Source of the DNA: Lachnospiraceae bacterium
GTDB taxonomy: Bacteria; Bacillota; Clostridia; Lachnospirales; Lachnospiraceae
Direction: 5' to 3'
Assembly (NCBI GenBank): GCA_021770245.1
Contig: JAETRI010000014.1
Coordinates: forward strand, 1 to 64,000
Length of the DNA: 64,000 bases
Part shown: in pieces, positions 5,925-15,354 of the stretch
Numbering within the stretch: the first letter of the stretch is position 1
How the letters are laid out: each line of letters opens with the position of its first letter
Program-made: the position numbers and the translations under genes
The notes under the pieces: generated by a model
Told to the model about the DNA's origin: nothing
The model's input: the letters and a program-made list of their open reading frames with translations, nothing else
Database searches by the model: none

Positions 5925-8213
5925 ATGATAAAATTACTGGACGGCGGCGCATATCTGGTTGGCGGGGAGATCATTCCCGACTCCGGGGAGGCGGCGGCAG
6001 CGATAGAGGCGAAAATTGGAAGGACGGTCACCAGGCAGGAGGCGGCGAAGGAAACCATCGCCTATCGGATCCTTGCGGCGCACAATACCTCCGGGAATAT
6101 GGACAGCCTGAAGATCAAATTCGATAAGCTCACTTCCCACGACATCACGTTTGTGGGCATTATCCAGACGGCACGGGCTTCCGGCCTGGAGAAATTCCCC
6201 ATCCCTTATGTGCTTACCAACTGCCACAATTCCCTGTGCGCGGTTGGCGGCACCATCAATGAGGATGACCACATGTTCGGCCTGACCTGTGCGAAGAAAT
6301 ACGGCGGCGTATATGTGCCTCCTCACCAGGCGGTGATCCATCAGTTCGCCAGGGAGATGATGGCGGGCGGAGGGAAAATGATCCTGGGCTCCGATTCCCA
6401 TACCCGTTACGGAGCGCTGGGAACCATGGCCATGGGGGAAGGCGGGCCGGAGCTGGTGAAGCAGCTCCTGAACCAGACCTATGACATCAGGATGCCCGGC
6501 GTGGTGGGCGTATATCTGACGGGAGAACCGGTTCCCGGCGTAGGCCCCCAGGACGTAGCGCTGGCCATTATCGGCGCGGTGTTCGAAAACGGTTATGTGA
6601 AGAATAAGGTGATGGAATTCGTGGGGCCGGGCGTGGAGAAGCTGAGCGCGGATTTTAGGATCGGGATCGATGTGATGACCACGGAAACCACCTGCCTGTC
6701 CTCCATCTGGAAAACCGACCGGGTCATCGAGGAATACTATGAAATCCACGGCAGAAAAGAGGAATATCAGGAGCTCGTCCCGGGAGATGTGGCATACTAT
6801 GACGGCATGATTACGGTGGATTTGTCCGCCGTTAAGCCCATGATCGCCATGCCCTTCCATCCCAGCAACACCTATACGATAGAGGAAGTGAATGCCAGCC
6901 TTGGGGACATCCTTCATGACGTGGAGAAGCGTGCGGCGGTGAGCCTGGACGGTGCGGTGCCCTATTCCCTGCAGGATAAGGTGCGGGACGGAAAATTCCA
7001 TGTGGATCAGGGGATCATTGCGGGCTGCGCGGGAGGAGGCTTTGAAAATATCTGCGCGGCGGCGGATATCCTGAGGGGCAAGACCATCGGAGCGGAGGGT
7101 TTCACGTTGAGCGTCTATCCCGCTTCCATGCCCATTTATATGGAATTGATCAAAAACGGGACGGCAGCGGCGATCCTGGAGACGGGGGCGGTGATGAAGA
7201 CCGCTTTCTGCGGGCCCTGCTTCGGTGCAGGCGATACGCCGGCCAACAATGCATTTTCCGTCCGCCATTCCACCAGGAATTTCCCCAACCGGGAGGGCAG
7301 TAAGCTGCAGAACGGGCAGATCGCGTCCGTGGCGCTGATGGATGCCCGCTCCATTGCGGCTACCGCGGCTAACCGGGGCGTGCTGACGCCGGCTACGGAA
7401 TTTGACGGAAGCTTTGGGAAATATCGGTATCACTTCGACGCAAAGATCTATGAAAACAGGGTGTTCGATTCCAAAGGCGTGGCGGATCCGGAGGTGGAGA
7501 TCCAGTTCGGCCCCAATATCAAGGACTGGCCTGTCATGGGTCGCCTGCCCGAAAACCTGCTTCTGCAGGTGGTTTCCGAAATCCATGATCCCGTCACCAC
7601 CACGGACGAGCTGATCCCGTCCGGCGAGACGTCCTCTTACCGCTCCAACCCTCTGGGACTGGCGGAGTTCACCCTTTCCAGAAAGGATCCGGCCTATGTG
7701 GGGCTGGCCAAGGAGATTCGGAAGGCCCAGACCGCGGTGATGAGGGAAGAATGTCCGCTGGAGGCCCTTCCCGCCATCCGCCCGACGGTGGAGAGGATCG
7801 AAGAACGCTTCCCGGGTGTGGGAAAGGGAAACCTGGGATTTGGCTCCACGATCTTTGCGGTGAAGCCGGGGGACGGTTCCGCCAGGGAGCAGGCGGCGAG
7901 CTGCCAGAAGGTCCTGGGCGGCTGGGCCAATATCGCCAACGAATACGCAACCAAAAGATATCGTTCCAATCTGATCAACTGGGGTATGCTTCCCTTCCTG
8001 ATCGGGGAGGGAGAACTTCCCTTTACCAATAAGGATTATCTTTTCTTCCCCGGTATCCGGAAAGCGGTGGAGGAGGCGCAGGAGCGCATCACCGCTTATG
8101 TGGTAAGGGAAGACGGGATGGAGGAATTCACCATGACCTTGGGCGAACTGACACAGGAGGAACGTCAGATCATCCTGGACGGATGTCTGATCAACTATAA
8201 TCGGGTTTCCTGA
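5925..8213 (+). CDS. Aconitase-family hydratase (YbhJ-like)
   Basis: The 762-aa protein belongs to the aconitase superfamily of [4Fe-4S] hydro-lyases. The N-terminal half has [20 protein letters not shown], the family's substrate and cofactor region; cysteines for the cluster appear in [10 protein letters not shown] and in [14 protein letters not shown]. The C-terminal part resembles the aconitase swivel domain. It fits the YbhJ branch of unassigned hydratases better than citrate aconitase, so the substrate is unknown. ATG 5925 is 6 nt after AGGAGG, and an upstream in-frame start has no such site. It is monocistronic with its own promoter and acts in the cytoplasm. Confidence 0.8.
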   Translation: MIKLLDGGAYLVGGEIIPDSGEAAAAIEAKIGRTVTRQEAAKETIAYRILAAHNTSGNMDSLKIKFDKLTSHDITFVGIIQTARASGLEKFPIPYVLTNCHNSLCAVGGTINEDDHMFGLTCAKKYGGVYVPPHQAVIHQFAREMMAGGGKMILGSDSHTRYGALGTMAMGEGGPELVKQLLNQTYDIRMPGVVGVYLTGEPVPGVGPQDVALAIIGAVFENGYVKNKVMEFVGPGVEKLSADFRIGIDVMTTETTCLSSIWKTDRVIEEYYEIHGRKEEYQELVPGDVAYYDGMITVDLSAVKPMIAMPFHPSNTYTIEEVNASLGDILHDVEKRAAVSLDGAVPYSLQDKVRDGKFHVDQGIIAGCAGGGFENICAAADILRGKTIGAEGFTLSVYPASMPIYMELIKNGTAAAILETGAVMKTAFCGPCFGAGDTPANNAFSVRHSTRNFPNREGSKLQNGQIASVALMDARSIAATAANRGVLTPATEFDGSFGKYRYHFDAKIYENRVFDSKGVADPEVEIQFGPNIKDWPVMGRLPENLLLQVVSEIHDPVTTTDELIPSGETSSYRSNPLGLAEFTLSRKDPAYVGLAKEIRKAQTAVMREECPLEALPAIRPTVERIEERFPGVGKGNLGFGSTIFAVKPGDGSAREQAASCQKVLGGWANIANEYATKRYRSNLINWGMLPFLIGEGELPFTNKDYLFFPGIRKAVEEAQERITAYVVREDGMEEFTMTLGELTQEERQIILDGCLINYNRVS

Positions 8214-8382
8214 CATAACGACGGACTACCCCTCATACAATAAGGCAGAAGGGATGCGGTTCGGGCAGGGCTGTACGGAAACAGCCTCCTAAGGCGTAAA
8301 ACCGGGCCGGTGGACGGAAACTCTGCCGGCGGGTTTGCAAAAAAAGGGCCGCCCCTATCCGCCGAAGGGGAGGGAATCGTCT

Positions 8383-9384
8383 GTGAAAGGAATAAGCCCC
8401 AAAAAGAAAAGATGGCTTTCGCCCAAAACCGGGGGGAGCCTGAATCACGGAAGTACCGCACGAAGAGCGCATCTGGGAGATCTTTGTGCGGTGCTTTTAT
8501 TTTTGCTTCTGCTTCCCTATGTGTGCAGCCTGCTGCTCGGAAAAGAGAGGGAGGCAGCGTCAGGAAGGATACTTCCCGCAGGGGAAGAGGCGGTCGTGGT
8601 GATCTGCAGGGAGGAGGCGGGCGCACGTATCCTCCCTCTGGAAACCTATGTGACAGGGGCATTGGCAGCCAGTATCCCCATAAGCAGCGGTGAGGAGACG
8701 CTGAAAGCCCAGGCCGTTATCCTGCGTACCCTGTGTATGTGGGAGCGTGAAAACAGCGGGGACGGGAAGATCGATGCCAAGAAGCTGGGGCAGGAATATC
8801 TGGAGATGGAGGAGCTGCAGGAATTATGGGGGGCGGATTTTGAGGAAAATCGGGAAAAGCTGGAGCAGGCCGTGTCCGCCACGAAAGGGATCTATATGAC
8901 CTATGAGGGAAAGCCTATGGAACCGGCCTATTTCTGGCTCAGCGCGGGAAGTACCAGAGAGGGCGGGGAAGTGCTGGGAGAGGGATACGATTATCTCGCC
9001 CGGGTGGACTGCAGCCATGATATGGAGGCGGATGAATATATCAGCAGCCTGAGTATGGAGGAAGAGGCGTTCTGGGAGCTTTTGGGGATTCCCAAACAGT
9101 CCAGGCTGGCCCTCACCCGGGATAGTGCGGGATATGTGTTATGGATGGAAGCCGGGGAGGAACGGATCCCGGGGGAGAGGGTGCGGAGTCTGCTCGGACT
9201 GGCATCCTCCTGTTTCGATATGACTTCCGAAAACGGAAGGGTGGAATTTACCTGTAAGGGGGTGGGACACGGGCTCGGCTTCTGCCAGCATGAAGCCGAC
9301 AGAAGGGCCGGAAAGGGAGAGGACTATCTGACGCTTTTAAAGGCTTTTTTCCGGGATGTTGAAATGGAGAAAATCGCTGAATAA
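8383..9384 (+). CDS. spoIID: Stage II sporulation protein D (SpoIID/LytB domain)
   Basis: SpoIID is a membrane-anchored lytic transglycosylase acting with SpoIIM and SpoIIP during engulfment of the forespore. The 333-aa product has a basic N-terminus, a transmembrane helix (LCAVLLFLLLLPYVCSLLLG) and the SpoIID domain: LPLETYVTGALAASIP, LKAQAVILRTL, a central AGSTREGGEV and a C-terminal KGVGHGLGFCQHEADRRA. The start is taken as GTG 8383, 8 nt after GGGGAGGG; a TTG upstream lacks a ribosome site. The spoIIQ-like gene follows after 89 bp, so engulfment functions are paired. Confidence 0.85.
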   Translation: MKGISPKKKRWLSPKTGGSLNHGSTARRAHLGDLCAVLLFLLLLPYVCSLLLGKEREAASGRILPAGEEAVVVICREEAGARILPLETYVTGALAASIPISSGEETLKAQAVILRTLCMWERENSGDGKIDAKKLGQEYLEMEELQELWGADFEENREKLEQAVSATKGIYMTYEGKPMEPAYFWLSAGSTREGGEVLGEGYDYLARVDCSHDMEADEYISSLSMEEEAFWELLGIPKQSRLALTRDSAGYVLWMEAGEERIPGERVRSLLGLASSCFDMTSENGRVEFTCKGVGHGLGFCQHEADRRAGKGEDYLTLLKAFFRDVEMEKIAE

Positions 9385-9473
9385 AGGAATTTAAAACGGG
9401 AAAGAATAAGCTTGAAGGATTTCAACAACGATTGGCCTTAGCCAAAATGTATAGGAAAGAGAAGGAATGGCCT

Positions 9474-10436
9474 ATGAGAAGAAGGAGATCAAGCTTAAAG
9501 AAGGAAAAAGCAATTATGCTGGTATCCAGCGCGTTGGTGCTGACGGCCCTGACGGCTACGGGATTGTATGTGAGAAGTACCAGAGAGAAAGGGGATGACG
9601 GAACCGTCGTCGATTTTACCACCCTGGAAGACGGGGACGAAGATCTGGAAGATTTTGCGGATGTGGGGGAACTGGATTATGACCCCAGTTTTACGGAAGC
9701 GAACTCCGGAAGAGTGGACAACCCCGGACTGAACATGCTGGGCAGCACGGCCGGCCAGAACATGGCCCCGGAAGATAAGCAGGCAGCCGGCGAAGAGGCC
9801 GCGGCTGACGGGACGGACCAGGAAGGAGAAGCGCTGACGGCGGATAACGTATCGGAGGGTCAAGAGCAGGAAGCGGGCGCCGGCGAAGAACTGGCGGCAG
9901 CGGATCCCCAGACACCGTCGGACGGAGAGAAGGCGGCCGCCTCTTCCTCCGAAGCGGCATCCGAATCCGACGAGGAAGAAAAGAAGGATGAGGACGCCAT
10001 GAGTACCCTTCCTCCTTTGGATTTTACGGAGGGAGACGTGCTGGTATGGCCGATCGTGGGAAACGTGCTGGTGAATTACAGCATGGACAAGACCGTGTAT
10101 TTCGCCACCCTGCAGCAGTATAAGTACAGCCCTGCCATTGTGATTGCCGCCGTGCAAGGCGAGGGAATCACGGCCGCCGCGGACGGGCAGGTGAGCAGGA
10201 TCTATACGGATCCGGAGATCGGAACCGCCGTGGTCATGGATCTGGGGGACGGCTATGAGCTGACGTACGGACAGCTCACCGACCTGACCGTTTCGGAAGG
10301 CGATTATGTGAACTGCGGAGAAGTCATCGGAAAGGTGGCCCAGCCCACCAAGTATTACAGCGTGGAGGGCTGCAACGTTTACTTTAAGCTGACGAAAGAC
10401 GGACAACCCGTAAACCCGCTGAACCGGCTGAGCTGA
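9474..10436 (+). CDS. spoIIQ: SpoIIQ-like protein with degenerate M23 domain
   Basis: The 320-aa product has a basic N-terminus, one transmembrane helix (AIMLVSSALVLTALTATGLY), a long acidic linker rich in E, A and D, and a C-terminal LytM/M23-type fold (VQGEGITAAADGQVSRIY, GYELTYGQL, VYFKLTKDGQPVNPL). M23 peptidases use HxxxD and HxH zinc ligands; at the matching places here I see no histidine, so the domain should be structural. In sporulation SpoIIQ bridges to SpoIIIAH across the forespore septum. ATG 9474 follows AAGGA. Position after spoIID supports the role. Confidence 0.75.
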   Translation: MRRRRSSLKKEKAIMLVSSALVLTALTATGLYVRSTREKGDDGTVVDFTTLEDGDEDLEDFADVGELDYDPSFTEANSGRVDNPGLNMLGSTAGQNMAPEDKQAAGEEAAADGTDQEGEALTADNVSEGQEQEAGAGEELAAADPQTPSDGEKAAASSSEAASESDEEEKKDEDAMSTLPPLDFTEGDVLVWPIVGNVLVNYSMDKTVYFATLQQYKYSPAIVIAAVQGEGITAAADGQVSRIYTDPEIGTAVVMDLGDGYELTYGQLTDLTVSEGDYVNCGEVIGKVAQPTKYYSVEGCNVYFKLTKDGQPVNPLNRLS

Positions 10437-10460
10437 CGGAAGGGATGCTATGGATCGCGC

Positions 10461-10500
10461 TGCCGCATAGGACGCGGCATGAAAGGATTTTACGAAATCC
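10461..10500 (+). promoter_or_regulatory. Hairpin/Shine-Dalgarno repeat unit upstream of the amidohydrolase
   Basis: TGCCGC (10461-10466) pairs with GCGGCA (10474-10479) and runs into TGAAAGGA. A second hairpin, GGATTT-TACG-AAATCC (10485-10500), follows. Here the unit lies about 55 nt before the start codon, which has its own GGGGG site. Confidence 0.55.
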
Positions 10501-10555
10501 CCGATTACACGATCTTGAGGGCAATGTTTGAAAAGCAGGCAGACGGGGGTTTTGT

Positions 10556-11824
10556 ATGGAAAACAGACTCTTAATTCATTCCGGCCATGTGCTGACCATG
10601 GCCGGAACGGCCTATCGGCAGGGCTGTGTCTATATTGAGGACGGGAAAATCGTGGAAGTGGCGGACGGGCCCGGACGGCTGAACAGCCCTGCGGGACGCA
10701 GGCTGGCTGAGGCCCTTATCCGGGAAGGCGGTTTGGGGAAGAGGAACGGCGGGCGGACCGCATCTCCAAAAGACAGCAGCCGGGAGGATTCGCCCATGCT
10801 TCTGGATGCCTCGGGCTGCCTGGTGATGCCCGGCCTGATAGAAGCGCACTGCCATATGGGCATTACGGAGGAGAAAAAGGGCATGGAAGGAGACGACTGT
10901 AACGAGAACGTCTCGCCCGTTACTCCCTGGCTGCGGGCCGTGGACGCGGTGAATACCATGGACGCGGCCTTTGACGATGCGCTGCGGGCAGGAATCACTT
11001 CGGTGATGGTTGGGCCGGGAAGCGCCAACGTGGTGGGCGGGCAGTTCGCCTTTCTCAAGACAAAGGGCCGTTGTATCGACGAGCTGATCGTGAAGGCCCC
11101 CGCCGCCCTGAAGGTGGCTTTTGGGGAGAATCCAAAGGTGAACTATTCCGGCCAGGGAAAATCCCCGTCCACCAGGATGGCCATTGCCGGGATCCTGCGC
11201 GAAGAGCTGACGAAGGCGGTCTCCTATCGAAAGAAAAAAAGAGAGGCGGACAAAGGGTTCGAACCGGACTTTAGGACGGAGCCCTATCTTCCTGTCCTGG
11301 AAAGGGAAATCCCGCTGAAGGCCCATGTGCACCGGGCGGATGATATTTTCACCGCGATCCGGATCGCAAAGGAATTCGGGGTGAGAATGACGCTGGATCA
11401 CTGTACGGAAGGCCACCTGATTGCGGAGGAGATCGCGGCATCCGGATTTCCTGCCATCGTGGGCCCCGACCTGTCCAGCCGCAGCAAGATAGAGGTGGCC
11501 AATATGGCCTTCAAGACTGCCGGAGCCCTGCATAAAGCGGGGGTAAAGGTGGCGGTTACCACGGATCACCCGGTTTCCCTCATCTGGTCCCTTCCCATTT
11601 GTGCCGGCCTGGCGGTGAAAAACGGCCTTCCCATGGAAGCGGGATACGCGGCCATTACCTGTAATGCCGCTCAGATCTGCGGCGTATATGACCGGGTGGG
11701 AAGCCTGGAGGCAGGGAAGGATGCGGATATCGCCATTTTTTCCGGGAATCCCATGGAGACGTTTACCCGGACCATGTGCACGATCATCGACGGGCGGATT
11801 GCGTATCGGGATGAGATGTTCTGA
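10556..11824 (+). CDS. Amidohydrolase (imidazolonepropionase-like)
   Basis: The 422-aa protein is a metal-dependent amidohydrolase. It has the N-terminal beta sandwich (LIHSGHVLTMAG), the HxH metal site in EAHCHMGIT, further ligands in KAHVHRADD and LDHCTEGH, and the catalytic aspartate in TTDHPVS, ending with GSLEAGKDADIAIFSGNP. It resembles the imidazolonepropionase-related group of uncharacterised hydrolases. An insertion at residues 50-80, rich in charged residues, is unusual for the family. It is cytoplasmic and monocistronic, preceded by a hairpin repeat. The substrate cannot be read from sequence. Confidence 0.8.
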   Translation: MENRLLIHSGHVLTMAGTAYRQGCVYIEDGKIVEVADGPGRLNSPAGRRLAEALIREGGLGKRNGGRTASPKDSSREDSPMLLDASGCLVMPGLIEAHCHMGITEEKKGMEGDDCNENVSPVTPWLRAVDAVNTMDAAFDDALRAGITSVMVGPGSANVVGGQFAFLKTKGRCIDELIVKAPAALKVAFGENPKVNYSGQGKSPSTRMAIAGILREELTKAVSYRKKKREADKGFEPDFRTEPYLPVLEREIPLKAHVHRADDIFTAIRIAKEFGVRMTLDHCTEGHLIAEEIAASGFPAIVGPDLSSRSKIEVANMAFKTAGALHKAGVKVAVTTDHPVSLIWSLPICAGLAVKNGLPMEAGYAAITCNAAQICGVYDRVGSLEAGKDADIAIFSGNPMETFTRTMCTIIDGRIAYRDEMF

Positions 11825-11836
11825 GAAAGTATGATG

Positions 11837-11866
11837 CGGCGGGTAATCGGATCGATTACCCGCCGG
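11837..11866. terminator. Bidirectional terminator between convergent genes
   Basis: GGCGGGTAATC and GATTACCCGCC form an 11-bp perfect stem with a 5-nt loop, between the convergent amidohydrolase and membrane-protein genes. The flanks are T-rich on the plus strand (TCATTTTCC) and weakly so on the minus strand. Confidence 0.7.
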
Positions 11867-11886
11867 TCATTTTCCACAGGCGCAGA

Positions 11887-12363
11887 TTAGGCAGGATTCA
11901 ATTCCTTCCGGTGCTGCAAATGGATACCGATGTGCCCGATCCCCAGGAAAACGGCGGAAAGAAGCATCCATATGACCCTGCCATATATGCCGAGCAGGAA
12001 AAAAGCGAGGACGGGCAGAGTGGCCCCCGCAACGGGAATGCCCAAAAGGCTGCTGTAAAAATCGCTGAGGCTGCGTTCGCTGCGAAAGTATCGGATCCAC
12101 CAGAATTCATACATAATCATGAGAAAAAAAGCAGCGATCAGCCACCACGTCCGGGACGTCCACGGACGAAGATTGAAATCGGAAAACAGGAGAGCACAAC
12201 AGCAAGTCAGTATCTCTCCGAGCCTCTCAAAAAACAGAAGGATCCTGCTCTCGCGCTCCGAGGTGTAGCCCTGTGGAAGCTTTCGGGTCCAGATGAGATT
12301 AGGGATGAACAACAGCAGTAAAAACAGCAGCCCGATATACGAAAATCCGATATGTCCTTTCAT
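11887..12363 (-). CDS. Polytopic membrane protein of unknown function, 158 aa
   Basis: Four or five hydrophobic helices are visible (FSYIGLLFLLLLFIPNLIW at the N-terminus; CCCALLFSDFNL; TWWLIAAFFLMIMYEFWW; LPVLAFFLLGIYGRVIWML). A charged loop between helices 1 and 2 carries SERESRILLFFERLGE. ATG 12363 follows GGCAGATAGGAG, the Shine-Dalgarno end of a hairpin repeat. No named family is recognised; it is an integral membrane protein by composition. Confidence 0.6.
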   Translation of the reverse strand: MKGHIGFSYIGLLFLLLLFIPNLIWTRKLPQGYTSERESRILLFFERLGEILTCCCALLFSDFNLRPWTSRTWWLIAAFFLMIMYEFWWIRYFRSERSLSDFYSSLLGIPVAGATLPVLAFFLLGIYGRVIWMLLSAVFLGIGHIGIHLQHRKELNPA

Positions 12364-12395
12364 TATAAACTCCTATCTGCCCGCCTCGGCACATA
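12364..12395 (-). promoter_or_regulatory. Hairpin/Shine-Dalgarno repeat before the 12363 start
   Basis: On the minus strand TGCCGAGGCGGGCAGATAGG is followed by AGTTTATA and the ATG. The left hairpin arm is degenerate, leaving a 4-bp TGCC/GGCA stem, but the AGATAGGAG end is that of the family. Confidence 0.5.
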
Positions 12396-12653
12396 CTGCC
12401 CGGTTAGGATGTCAGGAGTATTTTACATGAGCGAGCTCTCTTTTGCAAGCAGCGGAGCTGTTCATATCAGGACAAACGCATGAAAGCCTGCTGTTTAAAG
12501 AACACAATCTGAATGAAAAGAAGCATTTTTTGCATTCTATAATGGAAAAGTTTGTGCTATACTGTCCGGAAAGGGTGCATAAACGGCCCGATGAAAAAAT
12601 AAAGTAGGATAGATCGGCCCTTTGCGGCCACAAAAGGAAAGGAGCCACCTTCC
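12396..12653 (+). promoter_or_regulatory. ddl upstream region with a GGCC hairpin leader
   Basis: TATAAT at 12538-12543 and TATACT at 12558-12563 are possible -10 boxes without clear -35 partners. Next to the gene, GGCC (12616-12619) and GGCC (12626-12629) form a short hairpin, then AAAGGAAAGGAG provides the ribosome site 9 nt before the ATG. The phrase ATCGGCCCTTT also occurs in the hydratase leader near 5818. Confidence 0.4.
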
Positions 12654-13697
12654 ATGAATATTGTGGTATTGGGCGGCGGGATCAGCACGGAAAGAGACGT
12701 TTCCCTGGCATCCAGCCGTATGATTTATGAGGCATTGAAGAAAAACGGACACAGGGTCGTCCTTCTGGATGTATTTCTGGGGTATGAGGGAGACTGTGCG
12801 CATATTTTTGAGGAGGAAAGGGACTGGGCGACGGATATCGGAGGAATTACGGAGAGCAATCCGGATATCGCCCGGATCAAGGCGATGAGAAAGGACGGGG
12901 GACGGAGCTATTTCGGGCCTCATGTGCTGGAGATCTGTCAGACGGCGGATGTGGTATTTCTGGGGCTGCACGGCGAGGATGGGGAGAACGGGAAGGTACA
13001 GGCCGCCTTTGACCTGCTGGGGATCTGTTATACGGGAACGGACTATGTCAGTTCCGCTCTGTCCATGGATAAGAGCTTGGCAAAGGAGATTTTCCGCCAG
13101 TATGATATTCCCACGCCCGCGGGCATCTGCCTGAAAAAAGGGCAGGAGAGCCGCATGGGAGAGGTACCCTTTCCCTGCATCGTTAAATCCTGCCGGGGCG
13201 GTTCCAGCGTGGGGGTGTGTATCGCCAGGAGTGAAGCGGACTATGAGAAGGCGGTGGAGGAGGCTTTCCGTTACGACGATGAGGCGATTGTGGAGCAGTA
13301 TATCGAGGGGCGGGAGTTCTCCTGCGCCGTGATAGACGGAAAGGCTCTGCCCGTAATCGAGATCGCCCCGCTGAGCGGTTTTTACGATTATAAAAATAAA
13401 TACCAGGCGGGATCCACCGTGGAAACCTGCCCGGCCGTCCTGGAAGAGGGGAAAACCCGAAAGATCCAGGAGATTTCCGAGCGGGTATTTGCCGCCCTTC
13501 GGCTGAAGAAATACGCCAGAATGGATTTCATGATGGCCCGGGACGGGGCTATATACTGTCTGGAGGCCAATACGCTGCCCGGTATGACGCCCACGTCCCT
13601 GATTCCCCAGGAAGCGGCAGCGGTGGGGGTTGACTTCGGAGCATTGTGTGAATGGATCATAGAACTCGCTCTGGAGGGCGAAAAAAGGACGCCGTAG
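12654..13697 (+). CDS. ddl: D-alanine--D-alanine ligase
   Basis: The enzyme joins two D-alanines using ATP, in the cytoplasm, for peptidoglycan precursor synthesis. The 347-aa protein has the ATP-grasp order expected: N-terminal GGGISTERDVSLAS (close to the Ddl signature GGxSxEHEVSL), LHGEDGENGKVQAAFDLLGI, KSCRGGSSVGVCIA, VEQYIEGREFSCAV and the metal-site region LEANTLPGMTPTSLIPQEA. murF begins 22 bp after the stop. The TAG stop codon lies inside the hairpin repeat that carries the murF ribosome site, so the two genes are tightly linked. Confidence 0.95.
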   Translation: MNIVVLGGGISTERDVSLASSRMIYEALKKNGHRVVLLDVFLGYEGDCAHIFEEERDWATDIGGITESNPDIARIKAMRKDGGRSYFGPHVLEICQTADVVFLGLHGEDGENGKVQAAFDLLGICYTGTDYVSSALSMDKSLAKEIFRQYDIPTPAGICLKKGQESRMGEVPFPCIVKSCRGGSSVGVCIARSEADYEKAVEEAFRYDDEAIVEQYIEGREFSCAVIDGKALPVIEIAPLSGFYDYKNKYQAGSTVETCPAVLEEGKTRKIQEISERVFAALRLKKYARMDFMMARDGAIYCLEANTLPGMTPTSLIPQEAAAVGVDFGALCEWIIELALEGEKRTP

Positions 13698-13713
13698 GCG
13701 GCGTAGATGGGAG
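13689..13713 (+). promoter_or_regulatory. Hairpin/Shine-Dalgarno repeat between ddl and murF
   Basis: ACGCCG (13689-13694) pairs with CGGCGT (13699-13704) around TAGG, which contains the ddl stop codon. AGATGGGAGC follows, 7 nt before the murF ATG. Confidence 0.65.
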
Positions 13714-13719
13714 CCGATC

Positions 13720-15129
13720 ATGAAAAACATGACGTTGGAAAACATTGCAAGGGCCTGCGCAGGGAAGCTGGTGGGAGCGGATGTCCTTAAGGCACAGGCG
13801 GCCGGCGTATGCGTGGATTCCAGGAAGGTAAAGCCGGGATATGTGTTTGTAGCCCTCCGGGGGGAGCGGACGGACGGGCACCGGTTTATAGAAGAGGTGC
13901 AAAGAAAAGGCGCCCTGGGGGTGGTATGTGAGAAGCTTCCCGAACATCCTGCCGGCCCCTGTATCCTGGTGGAGGACTGCTTTACGGCCCTGCAGCGGAT
14001 CGGGGAATTCTACCGGCAGCAGCTGGATGTATGCGTGGTGGGTATCACGGGAAGCGTGGGAAAGACCAGCACCAAGGAATTTGTGGCTTCGGTGCTGGCA
14101 CAGAAATATAAAGTACACAGGACGGAGGGGAACTATAATAACGAAATCGGCGTCCCCCTAACCGTTCTGGCCATGCCGGGGGATACCCAGGCGGCCGTCC
14201 TGGAAATGGGGATCAACCATTTTGGGGAGATGCATAATCTGAGCCGGATCGCCAGGCCGGATATCTGCATCATGACCAATATCGGACAGTGCCACCTGGA
14301 GTATCTGGGAAGCAGGGAAGGGATCCTGCGGGCGAAATCCGAAATTTTCGATTTTATGGCGCCGGACGGGACGGTGTGCGTGAACGGGGACGACGATCTG
14401 CTTTCCGGGATCCGGGAGGTGAAGGGAAAAGAGCCCCTTACCTTCGGGAGAAATCCGAAGAACGGGATTTGGGCAAAGGACGTGGTGAATAAGGGGCTGT
14501 TCGGGAGCGAGGCCGTCATCTGTCTCGGGCAGGAACGCCTTTTGGTACGCATACCGCTTCCGGGAGAGCATATGGTCTATAATGCGCTGGCTGCCGCTGC
14601 TGCAGGGAGCCTGCTGGGGCTTTCCGGGGAAGAGATTCAAAAAGGGATCGAGGCAGTGGGCGCCACGAAGGGAAGAAGCCATGTGATCCGCCTTAAGGAC
14701 CGGGTACTGATCGACGACTGCTATAACGCCAACCCGGTTTCCATGGAAGCAGCCATCGATCTGCTCTGCCTGGCGGAGGGCAGAAAGGTGGCCATTCTGG
14801 GGGATATGTTCGAGCTGGGAGAAAAGGAGAAGCAGATGCATGAGCGGGTGGGACGTTACGCGGCCGAAAAAGGAGTGGACTGTATCCTGGCCGCGGGAGA
14901 TCTTTCCCGCGCCCTGTGCGGGGAGGCGGAGCGGTGCGGCTGCCGGGAGGTCCGTCATTTTGATTCCAGGGACGGCTTAACCGAAGCCCTGGACGGCCTG
15001 CTTTGTCCGGGAGATACGATCCTGGTGAAGGCTTCTCACGGTATGGGGTATGAGAAAATCGTGGAAATGCTCTGCGGAGATATCGTGAAATCTTCGATTT
15101 CACAGGAAACGAAAGTTTCCTTAGCCTGA
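13720..15129 (+). CDS. murF: UDP-MurNAc-tripeptide--D-Ala-D-Ala ligase
   Basis: MurF adds the D-Ala-D-Ala dipeptide made by Ddl to the UDP-MurNAc tripeptide. The 469-aa product has the Mur-ligase P-loop GITGSVGKTSTKEFV (near residue 110), the GNYNNEIGVPLT motif, EMGINHFGEM, TNIGQCHLEYLGS and the C-terminal DDCYNANPVSMEAAI and KASHGMGYEKIVEML. The last 13 residues (KSSISQETKVSLA) are encoded by two hairpins, at 15085-15103 and 15105-15120, that belong to the leader-repeat family. The tail is therefore probably an acquired extension rather than an ancestral part of MurF. Confidence 0.95.
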   Translation: MKNMTLENIARACAGKLVGADVLKAQAAGVCVDSRKVKPGYVFVALRGERTDGHRFIEEVQRKGALGVVCEKLPEHPAGPCILVEDCFTALQRIGEFYRQQLDVCVVGITGSVGKTSTKEFVASVLAQKYKVHRTEGNYNNEIGVPLTVLAMPGDTQAAVLEMGINHFGEMHNLSRIARPDICIMTNIGQCHLEYLGSREGILRAKSEIFDFMAPDGTVCVNGDDDLLSGIREVKGKEPLTFGRNPKNGIWAKDVVNKGLFGSEAVICLGQERLLVRIPLPGEHMVYNALAAAAAGSLLGLSGEEIQKGIEAVGATKGRSHVIRLKDRVLIDDCYNANPVSMEAAIDLLCLAEGRKVAILGDMFELGEKEKQMHERVGRYAAEKGVDCILAAGDLSRALCGEAERCGCREVRHFDSRDGLTEALDGLLCPGDTILVKASHGMGYEKIVEMLCGDIVKSSISQETKVSLA

Positions 15130-15354
15130 TTTGAATGCCCGCCGAGGCGGGCAGATGGGAGTTAGGTTATAAAATAAGCCCGATGGCTTATTTTTCAACC
15201 GCCATTTGTGCCGCCGGCGGCCCAAATGGAATCGCAGATGGGAAATCGTATTCGCGATTTCTCATCTGGCTGCCGCACAGGACGCGGCATGAAAGGATGA
15301 AAAAGGAATCCCCGGAATAAAAGGCTGCCCGTCGGCGGCAGAATGAGAGGAAAG
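15085..15354 (+). promoter_or_regulatory. Array of eight hairpins from the murF tail to the pucR-type start
   Basis: Stems in order: 15085-15103 (GTGAAATC/GATTTCAC); 15105-15120 (GGAAAC-GAAA-GTTTCC); 15137-15152 (GCCCGC/GCGGGC, then AGATGGGAG); 15165-15200 (16-bp arms, 14 paired); 15202-15229 (CCATTTG/CAAATGG with an inner GCCGCCGGCGGC); 15242-15261 (GAAATCG/CGATTTC); 15271-15289 (TGCCGC/GCGGCA, then TGAAAGGA); 15325-15341 (CTGCC/GGCAG, then AATGAGAGG). Three different copies end in a ribosome-site-like sequence; only the last is next to the gene start. Confidence 0.7.

Noticed and set aside
5934-8216. A 760-codon open frame antisense to the aconitase-family gene
   Set aside because: It lies entirely opposite a gene with clear family motifs; the product has no recognisable domain and no ribosome site. 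High-GC genes often leave open antisense frames.
12537-13745. A 402-codon frame antisense to ddl
   Set aside because: ddl is unambiguous; the antisense product has no domain.
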